Made by a program: the position numbers and the translations under genes
The notes under the pieces: generated by a model
What the model saw: only the letters and a program-made list of their open reading frames with translations
The model's database searches: none
Told to the model about the DNA's origin: nothing
Shown here: piece after piece, positions 18,527 through 20,766 of the stretch
Layout of the letters: every line of letters begins with the position of its first letter
Numbering within the stretch: position 1 is the stretch's first letter
Assembly: GCA_045808425.1 (NCBI GenBank)
Contig: JBJMFM010000234.1
Location: 1-20,766, forward strand
From: JAFAQB01 sp045808425
Lineage (GTDB): Archaea > Thermoproteota > Nitrososphaeria > Nitrososphaerales > Nitrososphaeraceae
DNA: 20,766 nt
Direction of reading: 5' to 3'

Positions 18527-20766
18527 CTACTCTTTGTTCACAATCGGTAAACTAAATGCAAATGTAGCTCCTTTACCATCAGAATTATTTTCTGCTCGAA
18601 TCTTGCCGCCATGTGCTTCTACAATACTTTTGGATATAAATAACCCTAATCCAGTACCTCCTGTTTCTGACTTTGTGGCAAACTTAGTAAAGAGTTTTGG
18701 TAGTATTTCAGGATTTATGCCTTGGCCAGTATCCTTCACACTAATCAAAACATAGTCGTTGTGGTAATCATCATCTTTTTTCCTTTCTAAGTTAATAGAT
18801 ATAGTTCCTTCCTTCGTAAATTTGAGAGCATTGCTTAATAAGTTGGAAATCACTTGGGTTATCCTTCCTTTATCTGCTTGTACAAAAATATTTTGAACAT
18901 GATATTCTAACTTTACAGTTGGTGTACTACCTTCTTTTTTTAAGGAAGCATCACTTGTTAATGCATCGTCTACAATATTTGCTATTACATCGTTTAGATT
19001 AAACCATTCTTTCTTAAGATTTAATGACTGGCTCTCAATTTTAGTTACATCTAATATATCTTCTGTAAGTCGCTGAAGTCTTTTTGCACTCCTGCTAATA
19101 ACTTGTAACAATTCTACTTGTCTTATATCTTTTGTATTGGATAGAAGATTCTCTGTTAAGCCAAGTATAGGTTGTATTGGAGTACGTAGCTCATGAGCTG
19201 CTATATTGATAAACTCCTTTTGCATCTTATCATGCGTTTCTAATTGTTCATTTGCTTCTTCAAGTTGTTTATTTGATTGTGCTAATGAGTCGCGTGCGTC
19301 TTTAACTTGCTCATATAATTCAGTCTGTCTCCACAAATTATCAAATATGGCAACATAAGACAAAACACCTGCCTTACTATTAGAATAGGTTGATAATCCT
19401 ATTGCTTCGATAAAAGTTGCTTTTGAATCATCCTTTAATTCCATTACCAGTGAAGCCTTTCTATCTACAACTAATATTGTAGCTTTAGTATCTGACATTT
19501 GTACAATGTATCTGATATCTATTATATTGTTAGGAGAACAATATTGTTTTAGCTGTTGTATTTTTTGTTCAATTAAACTGCTTGCAGGTATCAATATTCT
19601 AACTCTTATATTCTTCTCTTTAACTGCTTCTTTTGCTAATGGTATTGCGCCTATCTTATCTTGACGAATGAAAGCATTGACAGTAGGAAATATCCATAAT
19701 ATTTCCTCTTTTGCAGATCTTACTACATCCAAATACCTCTCCTGTGCTCTAGCGGAGCTTGGAATAACTTCAATATCAGCCAAATCAACTCCTGCTTCAA
19801 TATCCTTTATTCTCTCTGTAACATCAATACCATGTTTCCATAATTCTTCAAAAACAGAATTATAATGGCTAACGTATGCAGGCTCATTACTAATTAAGAG
19901 ACTTTCCATTAATTTACCTCCCTCCATCTTATCTACAGTAGCATTGAAGTTTTTGTTATCGACAGCAAAATCTATGTGTATTAGATCTTTAACATGTCTT
20001 ACTTGCATTCCTGAATCTAGAAATATTTTAACTAAATCAATAGTGTATTTGTCTATGGAAGTGATCCATCGTACTCCCTTGCTTTCTTTTCTTCTCGCTC
20101 TACTTCTATCTACTATCTTTTTGTATTCTTTAAAGAAATAGTTGTGGACTAATTGCATTCCGCCAATTGAACAACAAGTTGATTGTTCGTTTGCATTATC
20201 AGCAATAGACTTCAGATAGGCAAGAATCTCAGCTTTATTTTTTAATACTCTTGTTTCTGGATGTTCAAATCCTTCTTCAATATCCTTTATTCTCTCTGTA
20301 GCATCAATACCATTTTTCCATAATTCTTCAAACAACGAATTGAAGTGATTTACGTACAAGGGTTCATTACTAATTAAAAGACTTTGAATTTTCATGCCTC
20401 CTTCCATCTTCTCTATAGTAGCTGACATTTCCTTGTCTGAGACACCAAAACTCATAGGTGGTAGATTTTTAACATGTCTGATTTGAATTCCATAATTCAG
20501 AAATATCTTCGCTAAATCAATATTGTCTTTTTCTATTCTACTAATGTACCTTATACCTTTGTGTTGCCCCTTCTTTTGCTTTTCTAACAGCTTTTTCTTT
20601 ATTTTAAAAAAATAGTTGTAGCTATACTGCATTCCTCCCGACGTAACACAAGTAGATAGCTCATTTGAATTAGCTGTAAGACGGCTAATTTCTTCAATTA
20701 TTTGATCTGGATCTTCAACTATCCTTGTTTCATAATGTATTATCCCTTCTTCTATCGCCTTAATCT
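18527..20766 (-). CDS. Soluble histidine kinase with repeated PLD/TrmB-like sensor modules, 5' end beyond the window
   Basis: The reverse strand is open from TAG 18527 to the window edge: 745 residues visible, start missing. Two full copies and the end of a third of a sensor module of about 160 residues occur first, each with RWI/RYI-S-DK--IDL-KIFL--G-Q-RHVK-L, a KMEGG turn, SLLISNEP-YV-H-NS-FEELWK-GID and TERIKDIE. A related TrmB-C/PLD-like module follows (from VIPSSARAQERYLDVV to LSYVAIFDNLWRQTELYE). Then come a coiled coil (DSLAQSNKQLEEANEQLE), a HisKA domain with phospho-acceptor in HELRTPIQPI, and the HATPase domain with N box (NLLSNALKFT), DTGQGI, an F box and GGTGLGLFI. No membrane span is visible, so it senses a cytosolic signal. 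This kinase type is expanded in Nitrososphaera-like archaea. No response regulator is adjacent. Confidence 0.9.
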   Translation of the reverse strand, partial: IKAIEEGIIHYETRIVEDPDQIIEEISRLTANSNELSTCVTSGGMQYSYNYFFKIKKKLLEKQKKGQHKGIRYISRIEKDNIDLAKIFLNYGIQIRHVKNLPPMSFGVSDKEMSATIEKMEGGMKIQSLLISNEPLYVNHFNSLFEELWKNGIDATERIKDIEEGFEHPETRVLKNKAEILAYLKSIADNANEQSTCCSIGGMQLVHNYFFKEYKKIVDRSRARRKESKGVRWITSIDKYTIDLVKIFLDSGMQVRHVKDLIHIDFAVDNKNFNATVDKMEGGKLMESLLISNEPAYVSHYNSVFEELWKHGIDVTERIKDIEAGVDLADIEVIPSSARAQERYLDVVRSAKEEILWIFPTVNAFIRQDKIGAIPLAKEAVKEKNIRVRILIPASSLIEQKIQQLKQYCSPNNIIDIRYIVQMSDTKATILVVDRKASLVMELKDDSKATFIEAIGLSTYSNSKAGVLSYVAIFDNLWRQTELYEQVKDARDSLAQSNKQLEEANEQLETHDKMQKEFINIAAHELRTPIQPILGLTENLLSNTKDIRQVELLQVISRSAKRLQRLTEDILDVTKIESQSLNLKKEWFNLNDVIANIVDDALTSDASLKKEGSTPTVKLEYHVQNIFVQADKGRITQVISNLLSNALKFTKEGTISINLERKKDDDYHNDYVLISVKDTGQGINPEILPKLFTKFATKSETGGTGLGLFISKSIVEAHGGKIRAENNSDGKGATFAFSLPIVNKE

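Noticed and set aside
1..20766. tRNA genes, CRISPR arrays, insertion sequences
   Set aside because: No T-loop-like GGTTCRANYCC with a matching cloverleaf, no regularly spaced repeat and no transposase-like frame was seen on reading the sequence. A tRNAscan or ISfinder run would be decisive.

Overview
The window looks like a piece of an AT-rich chromosome of an ammonia-oxidising archaeon of the Nitrososphaerota (Thaumarchaeota), most like the soil lineages (Nitrososphaera / Nitrosocosmicus). The evidence is archaeal Elp3, archaeal TYW1 (Taw1), a dimetal NIF3-family protein, TRAM-domain proteins, several of the tiny zinc-ribbon proteins typical of this phylum, and a soluble histidine kinase with repeated PLD/TrmB-like sensor modules. 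Many genes have a TATA-like box 24-30 bp before the first codon (leaderless transcripts), and some reading frames open with TTG or GTG. No rRNA, tRNA, CRISPR array or intact transposon was recognised. The assignment is inference from protein types, not from a marker gene.

Layout. 1-371 (-) is a zinc-ribbon protein running off the left edge. 577-1650 (-) is the AmmeMemoRadiSam radical SAM enzyme. 2066-3423 holds small genes: a zinc ribbon, a winged-helix protein, an unknown protein and a ribbon-helix-helix-like protein. 3699-5324 (-) is Elp3, followed by an unknown 105-residue protein. 5.8-6.7 kb is mostly non-coding, with one decayed frame and one unlisted 56-codon gene. PurM (6703-7755, -) and Taw1 (8320-9342, -) follow. 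A 643-residue Rieske-domain fusion protein lies at 9674-11605 (+).

11.6-14.1 kb carries no intact gene I can support, but contains at least three recognisable small reading frames broken by stops or a frameshift. A NIF3-family gene (14166-14984, +) is intact. It is followed by more debris (a BNR-like scrap, a carboxymuconolactone decarboxylase C-terminus) and a tiny membrane protein with its own promoter. From 16.3 kb come two neighbouring TRAM-domain genes (one with N-terminal zinc fingers), a zinc ribbon that has lost one ligand, an emfourin-like protein, a truncated helix-turn-helix gene, and a large histidine kinase that runs off the right edge.

How it fits together. The housekeeping content is mainly tRNA modification (Elp3 at wobble U34, Taw1 at G37 of tRNA-Phe), purine synthesis (PurM) and radical SAM chemistry. 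These are single genes with their own promoters, not an operon. The rest is accessory: small nucleic-acid-binding proteins, signalling, and gene remnants. The most notable point is the density of small broken genes. I do not see a convincing multi-gene new system. The best candidates for a second look are the Rieske fusion, the triplicated sensor kinase, the zinc-finger/TRAM fusion, and the small frames with in-frame stops.
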